A stretch of 64,000 bases of DNA from Cystobasidiopsis lactophilus (lineage: Eukaryota > Basidiomycota > Agaricostilbomycetes > Agaricostilbales > Chionosphaeraceae), in contig BCIO01000004.1 of assembly GCA_001599975.1 (NCBI GenBank), forward strand, positions 1,153,434-1,217,433, in the 5' to 3' direction. A model generated the notes under the pieces. It ran no database searches. It was not told where the DNA came from and worked only from the letters and a program-made list of their open reading frames with translations. Below are positions 43,091-54,427 of the stretch, piece after piece (the stretch's first letter is position 1; each line of letters opens with the position of its first letter). The position numbers were made by a program, and so were the translations under genes.

Positions 43091-45061
43091 TTAAGCATCC
43101 GACTCCGAGCCGCTGTGATCCTTCGAAGACCAGAAGGCGTAACGCTTGCGCTGCTTCTTGGTGATCGTCGGGTCCAGCGCCTTGATGAAGGCTTCTCGCT
43201 GCTCGGCGTGCAGCTTCTCCCTGCTCAGTCGATCACGTTCTGCAGGTGATAGTTGGTCTGCGTAGGTAAACTGAGCCGATCTTGAGCTAGAGCTGCTCTG
43301 GCGAGGGGGCAACGGCAAGTGGATCGCAGGTGTGGCGGCGGACAACGTGGGTGCCAATTCGGGAGCCGGCTCTTCCTCTAGCTGTGTCTCCTCTTCATAT
43401 GTAGACTCGTTAACGGTGGCAAGCGAAGGAGGAGGGGCCGGAAGCTGGCGAGCCTCGTCGTCCACCGGAGCCGATTCTTCGGTCAGCTCGACGAGCTGTA
43501 AGGCGGGAGCGTCGTTCGGTGCATCCGGCTCTTCGTGGTCCATTTTTGAAGGCTCTTCGTAAACAATGCCGTCCGCTTCGGCTGGAAGCGGCTGCCGTTC
43601 GAGAGCTGGCGAGGGCTCGGGGGACGACACTTCCGAGTCCGAAGACAGCGCTGGTGATGCCGGCTCGCAAACCACCTCTTGCTTCATTTCCCTGAGCTGA
43701 GCGGATAATTCCTTGGCCGTCTGGCGCACTTCGTGGATGACGTCGACGATGAACTTGACAGTGGCGTTCACCGCGGCCGTGACCAACTTGCTTAATGTAG
43801 AGGCCACCAAGTTGATGTTGTTGGCGATGAGCAGGAAAGTGAAAGATACAATCTTGCAAGCCAGGCGGTAGGTGGACTTGGCGGCCGAGAGGGCGGAGTC
43901 GTAGAGCCAGATGCCAGCTCGCTTGACGACGGCCCAAGTGCACTGGACTGCCGTGGCGATAGCGCTGGCGCAAGACTTTTACACGCAACGCAAGGCTCTG
44001 CCAAAGGTGAAGACGGCCGAAGGAAGGTAGACGGCGATGAACCAGGCGAGCCGACTCGACTTGACGCAGCGCCAGGCGGCTTGAGCGAAAGCGCGAATGG
44101 CCGAGCAGATGATGCAAGCGCGGATGTAGGCTCGCCTGGCCAAGAAGAAGACGAGGCGGCCAAAAGCGCTGACGAGGTCCGTGATGGCGCAGCCGGCCCA
44201 CCAGAGGAAGGAGCCAAGCGTGCGGTAGCCAAAGTCGAAGGCGGCTCGGAGGCACCGGCCGACGAACTTGCCCGAAAGGTTGATGGCGTGGAAGACGAGC
44301 TTGCAGAAGGCTGAGAGGTTCTGTGGGAGGTCGAGCGCGAAGAGCCAAGTCGACTTGGCCAGGGTGCAAATGCCGCGCCATGTCGCCTTTAGCACCCGAA
44401 CCGATCCCACCGCAGCCAACACCACATTCGCAATGAAGTCGGAGACCCCACGCTGAATGACAACGCAGACCAAAGCCACGCCCTTGACGAAGTCGGCGCG
44501 GGTGGGCACCGTCTTGAGCAGGAGGCAAGTGCTGACGGTAACCGTGACCGAGCTGGCGAGCAAGTTTCGAAAGGTGTGCTGCAAGAGGAGGCGCAGGACC
44601 AAGGTGAAGAAGAGCAAGTTGTGCGACTCGGCCGACAAGGCGAGCGAGGCCAGGATGAAGCGGAACACGAAGACGACGAGGACGGAAAGGATCGAGCTGG
44701 CGAGCTGGTTTTGAACGATTTGGGAGTTGTGTATGTGGAAGCCGTTCTGCGAGCGGAACATGTAGTCGAAGAGCGACATGCGAATGGCGAGCAGTGTGAA
44801 AGTGGCCAGCCAAGCGCTAGCCTTCGAAAGCCTGTGGATTGGCCAATGGTCAGTAAAGCCGTTGAAGGAGCTGTGGAAGAGGGTGACTCACTGCGCGGCG
44901 AAGCCGATGGCAAGGATGGGCAGCGCGAAGGCGTCGCACCAAATGGAGGGCAGCATGTGCTGCTTCGTGGCTGCGTTGGTTGCCCTTGAGCAGGGGTTAG
45001 GGCACACCAGAGGAGAGTTCGGCTCACAAGTCATTGGAGTGGGAGCCGTTGAAGCCGCCAT
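43091..45061 (-). CDS. membrane protein B, multi-span with acidic tail
   Basis: Not recognised; the larger relative of gene A. It starts MAASTAPTPMT (compare MATSTASPLAL in A), followed after an intron by KQHMLPSIWCDAFALPILAI. The long central exon is hydrophobic with several spans (LASSILSVLVVFVFRFILAS, NLLFFTLVLRLLLQHTFRNL, TVTVSTCLLLKTVP), then repeated short helices rich in Trp/Arg/Ala. An intron of about 42 bp at 43971-44012 (donor GTTGCG) removes an in-frame stop and joins to QCTWAVVKRAGIWLYDSALS. The C-terminal tail is acidic and Pro/Ser-rich, with GIVYEEPSKMDHEEPDAP, and ends KKQRKRYAFWSSKDHSGSES then DA. No signal peptide. A role in nuclear or ER membranes is possible but unsupported. 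Confidence 0.68.
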
Positions 45062-45564
45062 CGCTTTGCAGGCACTTGGCAAGCAGGCTAGAAGCTATTG
45101 AGTGGCAAAAGGTGTTGTGCGGGTAGGTAGCTCTGCAAGGTTCGTTCGCTTTTCTCTTCGAGAGGTAAAGAGTGGGAGAGCAAGTGGAAGACCAGGAGCA
45201 AGAAATTAGCGGTCGCTCGACTGAGCCTTTTCAGGTGATAGAGGCAGCCGTTGAAAATGAGGTCGTGAAAGTTTCGTGAGGCCACCCGACACGACTTTTG
45301 GGCCGTACGTTCCGTGAGAGGTCAAACAAGTGGTATCTGCGAGTGCGAGAAGCAAGGAGCGTCGGGGGAAGAGCACGGCATGAAAGTCGTTAGAGAGGAG
45401 GAGCGGCGCGGTTCTCGAGCTCTACCGCTTTGGAACTGTCGCTGTGACTGTCTAGGGTATCTTCTTAGCTTCTCATCAGACCGAAAACCAAGTGTGGACG
45501 GGCCCAAAGGCCAAAGCCAGGGACCACCAGGCCAAGCTGCTCTTTGTTTGCGAACAACGAGCAA
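45062..45564. other. divergent intergenic region
   Basis: Upstream of gene B (-) and the SPF45-like gene (+). No clear element; contains GA-rich runs near 45170-45210. Confidence 0.5.
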
Positions 45565-47844
45565 ATGTTCCGCTTCACCTCGTCGGCAGCCGCTGGCTCT
45601 GGCGGCCTCTACGCTGGTATCTTGGACGAGGATACGCCGCCAGCTGCTGGCCCCTCGTCCGAGCCCGCGCAGGCAGCAGCAGCGCCAGAGCCCTCATCCA
45701 GCGAGGCAACGACGGCGACAGCGGAAGAGTCCAAGCCCAAAGTCTGGTCCGCTTCCCTTGGGTTCGCTCCTACAAAGCGGAAAGCGCCTGCCAAAGCGAG
45801 CAAGAGCACTGCGCTGCCGCCCGGCGCCGTGCCCGTCGTCGTCTCTGCTGCCCCCGTCCTGCCAGCGCCCGCTCCTGTCCAAACCATCATCTCCGCCGAG
45901 CCGCAGTTGGCGCCGCAGTCGACCAACAAGGTGGTCATCAACCTGGCGGACGACGACGACGTGAACGGGTTCAGGAGGACGGAAGCGGGCCAAAAAGCGG
46001 CGAGGGCAGCTAAGAAGGTTGGTCTGAAGCTCCCTCATCTGATCTTGCCCAGGTTTGATGTGCCATTCTTCTCTCTAACAGGGCAACAAGAGGAAGAAGC
46101 AAGGCAACCAGCAGAACGACCCAGCGAGGGAGTTCACCGCCGAGTACGACCCGTCCAAGCCGAACGATTATGTGGGTTCTGCGTTCCTTCCCTCTTGAGA
46201 TGTTTGCTCATCTTGCCCGCATTCGCTATCGCCTACAGGCACAATACAAGGTCTATGCTAAGCAGAAGAAGGAGGAAGCCAAGCAGCTCAAGCGGCAGGA
46301 GCAAAGGCGTCTGGAGGTCGAGGCCGCCGCCGCTTTGGCCGGAGGAGCGGCTCGGTCGGACGACGACGATTCGGGAGAAGAAGAGACCGAATCTGAAGAT
46401 GAGGATGGAAACGCGGCCAGGGTCAGAGCTAGAGGTGCGTTTTGCTCGCTCACCACATCCAGTTTGGATAAGACAAGATTTGACTTCCGCACAGGCAACT
46501 TTTTCGCGCCGCCCAGCTCTTACAACGAGCCTTCTGAGCCCCCATCTAATCCTACCATCCTGGCCGAGAGCGGGGAAGAGGCCTACGCCCGCCGGCTCGC
46601 CCTTTCCCAGCCTGCCCAGCCCATTTCTCTGGCCGAATCTGGGGACGAAGCCTACGCCCGGCGAATGGCCTTATCCTCTGCTCCTCCTCCTCCTCCTCCG
46701 CCTGCTTTTCATCCTCCAGCTTTCCAACCAGCGACCGTGCCACCACCAGCGGAAATTTCAGAGCCGACGCCACCACCTTTCGTTTCGCCACCACCTCCGG
46801 CGCCCACGCAGGGAGTCAGCATCTCAGAGGCGCAGGCGAAAGCGAGGGCTATTGCCGAGAAGCTCTCAAAGCTCAAAGGCATGCCTTCAGAGCAGCAGCC
46901 GCCGGTCGCTTCCTCCTCGGCTTTGCCACCGCCACCTCCGGCCGCAGCGAGCAAGAAGCGCCCGAAGGAAGGCTCGGACGACGAGTCTGAACGACCGTTC
47001 GTTGCCTCCCTACCTTTAGCTCCTTGAAGTGCTGAGTCTTTGGACTGTTTGCGAACAGAAACCCGCACGCGTTCGCGGAAAGGCTGATGGCCAAGTACGG
47101 CTACAAGAAGGGCCAAGGCCTCGGCGCTTCGGAGGACGGCACGACCAAGGCCCTTTACATGACCCAGACGCCAGCAGCCGCCGCCGCTTCCAAGGGCAAC
47201 CAGCCGCAGAAGCCCATCGGCATGCAGGGCGGCGTCCGCGGCACCATCGTCAGCGAGTCGAGGGACGCCAGGGAGAAGGCCGAGCGCCAGAAGTTTGGCG
47301 AGCCGACTAAAGGTTCGTCTGTTGTTTTGGCACTATTCCTGTGGAATTCTCTTGACATTGGGTGAACAGTGGTCTGCTTGACGAATCTGGTCGGCCGCAA
47401 CGAAGTCGATGGCGAACTGGCGGGCGAGATAGGTGGGTGTTTTGCAACTCTCTCTGATTTGGATTCGGTCTGATGCTTTCGTTGGGCTTTCTCACAGCCG
47501 AAGAAGCGAAGAAGCACGGGTATGTGCAGTTCTTCGCTTCAGCTCAATTGAGCTTAGAAAGAAAACCCCATACAGCATCGTCGAGCGCTGCTTCATCCAC
47601 CTCATGCCTTTCAACACGGAGGACCACGAGGCCGTGCGCATCTTCATCATCTTCTCCGGCCACGTCGGCGCCTGGCAAGCCGTCAAGGCGTTCGACGGCC
47701 GCTTCTTTGGCGGCCGAGTGGTCAGGGCCAGGTGGGTCTCATTTGCTTTCGCCTGAGGGCAGGCACCTCAATGGGTGACTTTGCAGGTTCTTCGACGAGG
47801 TGTGGATCGAGCGGGGCGTGTTCGGGATGCAATTTAAGAGCTAA
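45565..47844 (+). CDS. RBM17: SPF45/RBM17-type splicing factor (G-patch + UHM)
   Basis: A nuclear factor acting in 3' splice-site choice. The N-terminus is Ala/Ser/Pro-rich (MFRFTSSAAAGSGGLYAGIL) and includes PKVWSASLGFAPTKRKAP, then VVINLADDDD. A basic helical stretch (YAKQKKEEAKQLKRQEQRRL) and an acidic run (DDDDSGEEETESEDEDG) follow. A Pro-rich middle contains two related segments (ESGEEAYARRLALS and ESGDEAYARRMALS). The G-patch reads FAERLMAKYGYKKGQGLGAS. The C-terminal UHM domain reads VVCLTNLVGRNEVDGELAGE, AVRIFIIFSGHVGAWQAVKA and FDGRFFGGRVVRARFFDEVW, with the Arg-x-Phe of UHM domains in GRFFGG. Several introns are present. It ends GVFGMQFKS at 47844, 67 bp from the convergent orphan gene's stop. 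Confidence 0.93.
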
Positions 47845-47911
47845 GGGTCGGGAACGCTGCTAAAATGCAAGGCTTACAAGCACAGACGGCATACAAAGAA
47901 TCAGGATGGAG

Positions 47912-49902
47912 TTATGGCCAAATAAAAGAAGGCACAGTATTGCCACCCGCAATCTTATGTGATGCGCCTCCGCTTTCCGGTTCCGACATCTTGATCTTCG
48001 GGGCAAATACCACTATGAACACAGCGAGATCAAACTTAGCTTGATGCGGGCCTCACCTGGTTTGCCATGTTCCTTGATAGCCTTGTCCAGTGTACTGGTG
48101 TACATAGTCAATTCGATGTTCGCGGGAGGCATTCATAGCCACTTACTTCACGAACGACCGAATGCGATCTTGAAGGGTGCCAGGGTGAGGACGCTCACAC
48201 CAATGATGCACAATTTCGTTGAACTCGGGGGCCGAGAGCGTCTCCAGACCTCTTTGAAATCTGTCAAATGCCTGTACATGGCGGGTCATCCTCTGAAGGC
48301 AAACAAGAGAGAGAGAGAGAGAGAAGCGATTTGCCTTGCTCAGCTCTTCTTCTGGCAATTTGGCAACGTGTTCGGTCACCATGGTCACGAAGTGTTTACC
48401 TGTGCAAACGGTTCGGCTGTGCATTTGCAATCTCAAGCGCAGGTCACGCACGAGTCAGCTTGCCCTGGGCAAAAAGTTCCATCTCTCCAAGGACAACAGC
48501 CAAAAGAGCCAACGCGTCAATAAGAGCGTCCGCATGTTTTTGGGCTGGGGCAGCCGTGCGATCCAACTCCATGAATCCTTCGACCTGCGAGCGCCTTGCT
48601 GGGTCGTGAAACAGACGAATCGACACCTAAAAGACCTTAGCTTCCGACGAGGTCCATGAGCCCACATAAAAACGCACTCGTTGAACCAAAGTTGATTGGT
48701 TCAACAAACTTGGTAATTTGGGCCAAGGCTCGGCTTCAGCAGCGCATAGACCCTCAATCTTCGTCCAATGCTTCTTCAAATACGCATGGATTTGCGCTTC
48801 GAAGGCTTTCTCGCGTGCTGTGCGAACAGTCAGACCCGCCGATGAAACAGCATTGCCTCGCACCGGAAACCAAAGCCTCTTCTTGAGCACGATTCTGCTT
48901 TTGCACTTTTTCCCAAGCGGGAAGGCACAGTCTAATAAGAATGAGTAGGCATCGATGAAATAGCATAGAACCCGACTGACTGTAGCAACTCTTCAAAACT
49001 GTCTGCCACTTTGATCGTCGGTAGGAGTATGTCGAGATCCAAAACGCAGAACTTTCCGCAAAACTAATGATAGGGTCCCATCAGCACAAGCCAGGAGACG
49101 GAGCTGGAGAGGAGGCGCGCACAGTAGCGAAGAATTGCTCCTCGTCCGGAAAGCGCTCTTTCAGGGCGTGGTAGATTTGACGTTCATTTTGCGCTGCGGC
49201 AGCTGTTTTGATGGCGGTGAGCTCTGTTCAGTTGTTTTGCCGCTCAAGTAGGCCGACACGCACCATGCGCTCCTCCTGCCGCCTCTGCCATTGCTTCTGC
49301 GAAGAATTAAGGTTGTCGTCTGGGCAGCCGAGAGGAACAATAATGAATCGAAGGGCGGATCCGCTTCTATGGGAGACGCGCTTGACGAACCGAGTCCAAG
49401 AGCGAAATGAGAGACCCACAACACCCCCAGGCTTCCGACTTCTGTAAGAACCGACGTCGGCACAAGCAGCGCCCCTCGTGCACAGTCTCACTGTCAATGT
49501 TTCGACCTCGATAAGACTAGAGCAATGAAAGAAAAGAGTGCCATTCTGTTCAGTACCCGGCGTCGAGATAGAAGGCGCCCCGCTCCGCAGTCCCTCAGGG
49601 TCCAGGTGCATGAAAATGGGCGTCGACTGCATTTGATTCGAGTAGTAGAGAAAGAAGACTGGGCTGCTTTGTGCCCCTTGAATACCCTCCGAGAAAGCAA
49701 CCTCTAGGCTTGAAAGCAAGAAAACGAGAGCCAGAAGCCCGGCACTTGGCCGAACGACAGTGAACGCGAGCCGTACTCGATCATAGCAGCGAATAAGGAG
49801 GCTAACAGCCCGGATATTGGCATTGGCAGTGCAGAGCGCGTCGCAGAGGCTGAGTGCAACAACCCCAATCGGCGGTCGCAAAGGCAAACGAGAAAGCCAC
49901 AC
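47912..49902 (-). CDS. hypothetical multi-exon protein
   Basis: Not recognised. Exons joined by GT..AG introns give (from the 5' side) a 224-codon block containing LALVFLLSSLEVAFSEGIQG and GSALRFIIVPLGCPDDNLNS; then LTAIKTAAAAQNERQIYHAL and KERFPDEEQFFAT; FCGKFCVLDLDILLPTIKVA; LCLPAWEKVQKQNRAQEEAL; FEAQIHAYLKKHWTKIEGLC; VSIRLFHDPARRSQVEGFME and LALLAVVLGEMELFAQGK; RMTRHVQAFDRFQRGLETLS; and a last exon ending SEPESGGASHKIAGGNTVPS then FIWP. A possible GC..AG intron with a CT-repeat tract lies near 48300. Only exon continuity and splice consensus support the model. The true start is not fixed: the 5' block has no ATG in good position, so another exon may lie upstream (about 49960-50230). Confidence 0.55.
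48306..48324. repeat. (GA)n microsatellite
   Basis: A GA dinucleotide run of about 19 bp. On the minus strand it reads CT, in the pyrimidine tract of a candidate intron of the surrounding orphan gene. Confidence 0.8.
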
Positions 49903-50422
49903 GTCGCCGTCCTCTTACTAGGACTGACATTGGCTAGTGCGCATGTAGACTAATATTGTCCGTAATCATGGACAGTAGCGGCAGCAATCAGGCTTCAAGG
50001 TCGGCAGCGCAATGGCCCCGGCTCGCTCGGAAAGTGCCCTCGCTGAGATCTCTTCGAGCGCAAAGGACTGTCGAGCACTGAAAGAGGCTTCGTAGCTTGT
50101 GCTTAGCGGGCAGCTGAAGTCACGGCTGCGCTTCAAGCTCTCAAATATCGACGCTGCGCTCGCAGCCACGGCGAAGCTGACTTGAGGTTTTGTGCAAAAA
50201 GAGTGCGTGCATGTGCAAAGTGATAGCATTAGTACAAGGAGGACGACATATACATGATGAGATGGAGATCAAAGTCTACAAAAAAGCGAACGACGCGATG
50301 ACAAAAAGATGGTGGCAAAACAAAAACATGGCCCTCGCCAGAAGCAGACGGAGGGATAGGACAAACGTGGCTCTCAAGAGCGTGTAAAATCGAATTTAAG
50401 ATTGCGCCTGTGCAACTCCGGT
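49903..50422. other. intergenic, unresolved
   Basis: Between the orphan gene and the large F-box/LRR gene (both -). A minus-strand open frame of 87 codons (49966-50229) could be a 5' exon of the orphan gene, but I found no convincing splice link. Another minus-strand frame at 50229-50465 has no motif. Confidence 0.45.
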
Positions 50423-52851
50423 TCAGGCACCATCCTCGAAAGGGAAAGCGGGAGGCAGAACGCACCTCTCACAGGCCGATCGCAAGCTGCGAACCTCTCT
50501 AGCGGACCAGCTCGTGGCGGCAAAACTGACCAGCGTCAACTTTTCGAGCTGTTGAAAACCAGTTTCGACCTGTGCACAGTTCAAAGAGTTTAGACTGAAA
50601 ACGTCAGAGGTGAGACGACTCGCGCACCTCTCCAGCAAACTCGGCCCCTGATGTCGCAGTGGGCGATCCAATCAAGACCAGCGTGGAGATGGGAGCCGAC
50701 CGCAAGGAAGGCAAGAGCTCTGACCCGCAGAGCATCCACTCCAGCGCCACGTCGGTCAGGTTGGTGCAGTGTGATAAAGCAAAGTCGAGGAAGCCATCGT
50801 GCGGGGCGGCCCGGAGCGAGTTGGCCACTTGCGGACCGGCCATGCCCACCATGCCGCAGTCCTTCAATGCCAGCCGCTTCAGGGTGGGACCCAAAGTGAC
50901 CAGCAAGTCGGCGAACGGCGCCCCGGCAAAGGGAGGCGCAAGGTTGCCGCCCGCGGCTGGCCCAATCTGGAGGGAGACCGAGGTGGAGAGCTCGAGGGAT
51001 TCGAGGGTGCCAGCCGAAGGGCGGAGAAGCCACGTCAGCTGGTGCTCGCCGATGGAGGCCGATTCCCAGTTGCAGCAGTAAAAGCTCTTCAGCCGGCAGG
51101 CGTGGTCGCCCTCTGCTACATCGTCGCGGCCATCCATGTTGTCGATGCCAGCCTCGAAGCGGACGTTTTGTAGTGTGGGACAGTCGAGGAAGATGGCCTC
51201 GAGCTCGGAGTAGTCGATGGTCTGCCGGAACGTCAAGTCCCGCAGTGTGCTGGAGGCTGAGAGAGCTTGTTGGACGCTGTAGGAGTCAAAAACGCCAGGT
51301 CTAAGCGATCATCAACGTTTAGAGTAAGCAACGAGCCCACCCTTTCTCCAAAAAGTCAGTGCTGTGGTAAGGCCAGTTGTTGTAATGGTAGGACGAGGAG
51401 CTCTTGGGCAAGCTGAGTTCCACGCCATTGAGGCAAATGCAAGCTCGGAGGAAGTTGGAGAGCAGCATCTCGTCCTCGATGGAGTTGGCCTGGATGGGCG
51501 CGACGGGAGTGGTGGGCGAGGTGGCGAACCAAGGGAAGGCCAGCTGCCTGGACCGAGAGTGGCGCCCACCGCCATGACCGTGCGAGTGGCCGTGTGCCGA
51601 GGTCGAGGTGGATGGCAACGAGAAGGCTGGGAACTTGATGTCCAAGTTGGTGACGCTGCGGAGCCATCGTCATCAGATGAAGGAAACATCTGATAAGGGA
51701 GAACCACTCGCAACTGAGCGAAGGAAGGCTTGCTCTCCATGAGCGCCAACAGGCTGGACACCTGCTTTCGCGAGCGCAGGACGGTGTTGGACAGGGCGGC
51801 GGCCAGCGCAGGCTGGGTCCATTCCTTGCAGACGGAAGCCAAGGACAGGGCCCACTTCATTTGCGAGGTGGACGAGGAGGGCACGTTGTGCATGACGTTC
51901 ACGGTCCTGGGCGAGTTGAGGGCGGCGCAAAAGTGGCACGAGGCCGAGGTGCACTCGCAGGAGGCCAAGGTCTCGGTCAAGCTGCGGGCCAGCTTGAGGA
52001 TCCTGGTGAGCGTCTCTTGGGGCAAGCGGTTGATCAGGTTGGTCTTCTTCTTGCTGGCGCCCGACTCGTCGGTGGCGGTGGCGCTGGCTGCTAATGTGGA
52101 AGTGGGCGAGTCGACGAGAAACATGTCCCACGAACCGGCGCCGACCTCGCCCAGCGGTGGTGGCTGTAGCGACCCGGAGGCTGAAGCGGGCTTGTTGAGC
52201 ATGTCGACCAGCTTGGTGAGGTTGAGCACGACCTGCTCTTGCGGGGTGGTCGGAGCTGAGCCGGACGCAGCGCCCCCCTTCTTTCGCCTTCCTGACCTCG
52301 TCGGCGCCGTTGTCGGAGTAACGGGCGACGGCGGCAATGGAACATAAGAGTACCGGGTGGTGGCGGCGAGCAAGGAGTCGCTGTTGGAAGAGATGGGAAA
52401 GTCGAGGGGCGACACGGCTGGGGAGTCCTTCAAGCAGCCGGCCAGGAGCTCGATGATGGACGACACCTCGCGAACGCTGAGGCCATCTTGTTGCTGTTGC
52501 GGCAGCTGGAACGGGGCGGTGAACTCGACGCCCCAAGGATCCAATAGCTTTGGCTTGGGCGGCGGATCACCCTTGGCGAGTTGCCGCTGGAGACCTCTGT
52601 TGCCCTTGTCCGTCAGCTCGGTCCATCCGCCTTCACGGCTCCACGTACAAGTGCAAGATGCAAAGGGCTTTGGCGAGCCTGCCTGGCGTCGTCGTCGGGT
52701 TGCTTGAATCCACGGCCAATTGGGCGTCGACCAGCTGCGGAGGCGGCGGGCATGAGCAACGAGCTAAGCGTAAACAGCTAAGCGGACGCACCGTGGCCGC
52801 ATCTGAGCCCGTCGAATCTTGCCTTGAGCTCGCACCCGAACCGCTGCTCAT
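50423..52851 (-). CDS. large F-box/LRR protein
   Basis: Probable SCF-type adaptor. Exon 1 starts MSSGSGASSRQDSTGSDAAT; exon 2 contains LVDAQLAVDSSNPTTTPGRL; a third, long exon starts near 52560 with LAKGDPPPKPKLLDPWGVEF. It carries low-complexity Ser/Pro/Thr, then the F-box-like block KKKTNLINRLPQETLTRILK and, later, MKWALSLASVCKEWTQPALA (F-box consensus LPxEtl..Il, then CkeW). Following exons give Gly/His-rich linker HGHSHGHGGGRHSRSRQLAF, then LRR-like repeats (TLESLELSTSVSLQIG, LGPTLKRLALKDCGMVG, NLTDVALEWMLCGS, APISTLVLIGS) and end EKLTLVSFAATSWSAREVRS, CVLPPAFPFEDGA. Several introns of 45-75 bp. Longer overlapping open frames on both strands here are GC-driven shadows. Confidence 0.78.
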
Positions 52852-53000
52852 GTTGGGCGATTGGGGACAAGAGCGAGCCTGGGGGAAGGCGGCCGCTCAA
52901 GAACAAAGGGGAGCTTGATTAGAGGTGTTGAGGCCTGGATTTGGCAGCCTGGCCGCTGGTAGTTTACAAGTACAAGGATAGACTATGGGCATAGATGAAG

Positions 53001-54130
53001 CTACTGGGAGCGCTTGGAAGCGGCCTGCTGCCTCCTGTAAGTCGCCACCTCTTTGCCGATCCTCTGCAACACGCACAACCCGGTTCAAATCTGAATCAAG
53101 TGCGGAGAAAGGTAAACAAGCTTACGTTCTGCAAGCGCTTGTGCAGCTCGGGCTTGTAGCCGAGGGAGAACAGGACTTCCAGGAAGACGAAGTCGACAGC
53201 GAGCACCAGGGCTGGTGGCAAATAGGCATCAGAATGGGAACGACCCAGCACCTTGAGGGAGAGCTTTGCCAACCTTGAGCTACATTGTCGACCAAAGCAG
53301 GCGCTCGGCCCTCAAAGACGCCGTGGCCGATGAACTGGGCGATCCACGAGCTGAGAAACACGCCACCGGCGATCCACCGACCGCCCTCGACCTGTGTCGG
53401 GTTGGATTAGCCTAGCCCCTGGGCTATCATGAGAAAAAACCCTCACATTCCTCCACGCATCAGCCGTGTAAGTCATCGACATGATGAGTGGCGAGATTAG
53501 GAGCTGTGGCGAACCAGTTCGGGGGGGATTCCGAAAGGAATACAGTAGATAGCCCACTCACTCCCGAAGGCAGGTCCAAGATGAGGAACCAAAGGCAGTA
53601 GGCGCCGCCCCAAATGGTGGCCGGCGTGATCTGGAACGTCTCGTTGAACGCGGTCACCGAGCCGAGCGAGATGGGCAGCAGCTGGTTGAAGAGGTAAAGC
53701 CAGGACCTGTCAAACCAGGCGACCTAATAAGAATCGAGGTTTCTGGAGTGATAACATGGGCTGACCAGAGAATCAGAGGGACGCAAAGGATGTGGATGCT
53801 GATCTGGTTGCGGAGAAAGGGGCGTCAAGGCAAAGGACAAAAGCTCGGTGGCGGGCAACTCACATTTGTCTAAGATATAGAAGTGATGTGATCAACAAGA
53901 GGCTTTCTCAGGCACGAAGGCCAGCTCACTTTGTTGCTGTGGTATTGGCCTGTCAAGATATCAACAACCCAATTAGCACGGCTCTGGGTGCTCATGGAAC
54001 GGCATCCTGACCATAGAACGCGAATTGGTCTCTGTAAAAGAAGAGTCTGGGTTCAGTGAGGAAGGGGCTGAGGGACAAAAACGGCGCACTCCAGATTGAG
54101 GAGAGGGTGCAACTTGGATTTGGTGGCCAT
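53001..54130 (-). CDS. MPO1: Mpo1-like (DUF962) 2-hydroxy fatty acid dioxygenase
   Basis: Mpo1 is an ER Fe(II)-dependent dioxygenase in phytosphingosine breakdown. The exons give MATKSKLHPLLNLE, DQFAFYG, QYHSNK, TN, ISIHILCVPLILWSAH, VAWFDRSWLYLFNQLLPISL, GSVTAFNETFQITPATIWGG, SPLIMSMTYTADAWRN, WIAGGVFLSSWIAQFIGHGV, FEGRAPALVDNVAQ, ALVLAVDFVFLEVLFSLGYK and a tail ending YRRQQAASKRSQ. The family's His motifs (YHxNKxNxxIHxxxVP and QFxGHGxFE) are intact. The exon TN is only 6 nt (53864-53869). Four short membrane segments are expected. The ATG at 54130 starts the gene, and the stop is at 53001. Its upstream region is shared with the first DUF7918 gene. Confidence 0.88.
53864..53869 (-). other. 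6-nt microexon of MPO1
   Basis: On the minus strand, ACAAAT is flanked by an acceptor (CTTAG) and a donor (GTGAGT). It encodes Thr-Asn and restores the conserved HSNKTNISIHILCVP motif between the exon ending HSNK and that starting ISIH. The Asn matches the invariant Asn of the family's YHxxxxNxxIH signature. Confidence 0.75.
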
Positions 54131-54427
54131 TCTGGAGCCTTTGCGGTCATATTGAGCTCGGGGAAGTGCTGCTTCTGGACTCACGCACTTTAAAATCACG
54201 ACAGAACAACGCTGGCGAGGATCCGAGTTGGCTGCATCCAGAGAACCCACAAATCGGCAAGACCGCTCGAATTCATGCGGATGAGCTACGTACTGCGCTT
54301 GGCCCCATTCAGTGACTTGCTCGTCTGACAGGTTTCATCTGATGGCCTAGGTCGAGGTCTGGCAAGCTCCCCAAGCCGCCTCTCAAGCCACTTTCATCCC
54401 CCTGAAGCAACAAGGCACCAAATCAAC

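Noticed and set aside
43979-43981. An in-frame stop that seemed to break membrane protein B
   Set aside because: A 42-nt GT..AG intron (donor GTTGCG) in the right phase removes it and joins the two halves, so the gene need not be damaged.
43410-44813. A 467-codon minus-strand frame, the longest in its region
   Set aside because: His/Leu/Arg-rich composition typical of a wrong frame; the real frame of gene B has membrane helices and consistent introns over the same DNA.
45492-46013. A plus-strand frame overlapping the SPF45 first exon
   Set aside because: Arg/Ala-rich shadow of the MFRFTSS frame, which leads into the G-patch and UHM domain.
51673-52536. Long open frames on both strands over the F-box gene (for example 51673-52536 and 51730-52347)
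   Set aside because: High GC and biased codons leave alternative frames open; only the frame with the F-box and LRR motifs is credible.
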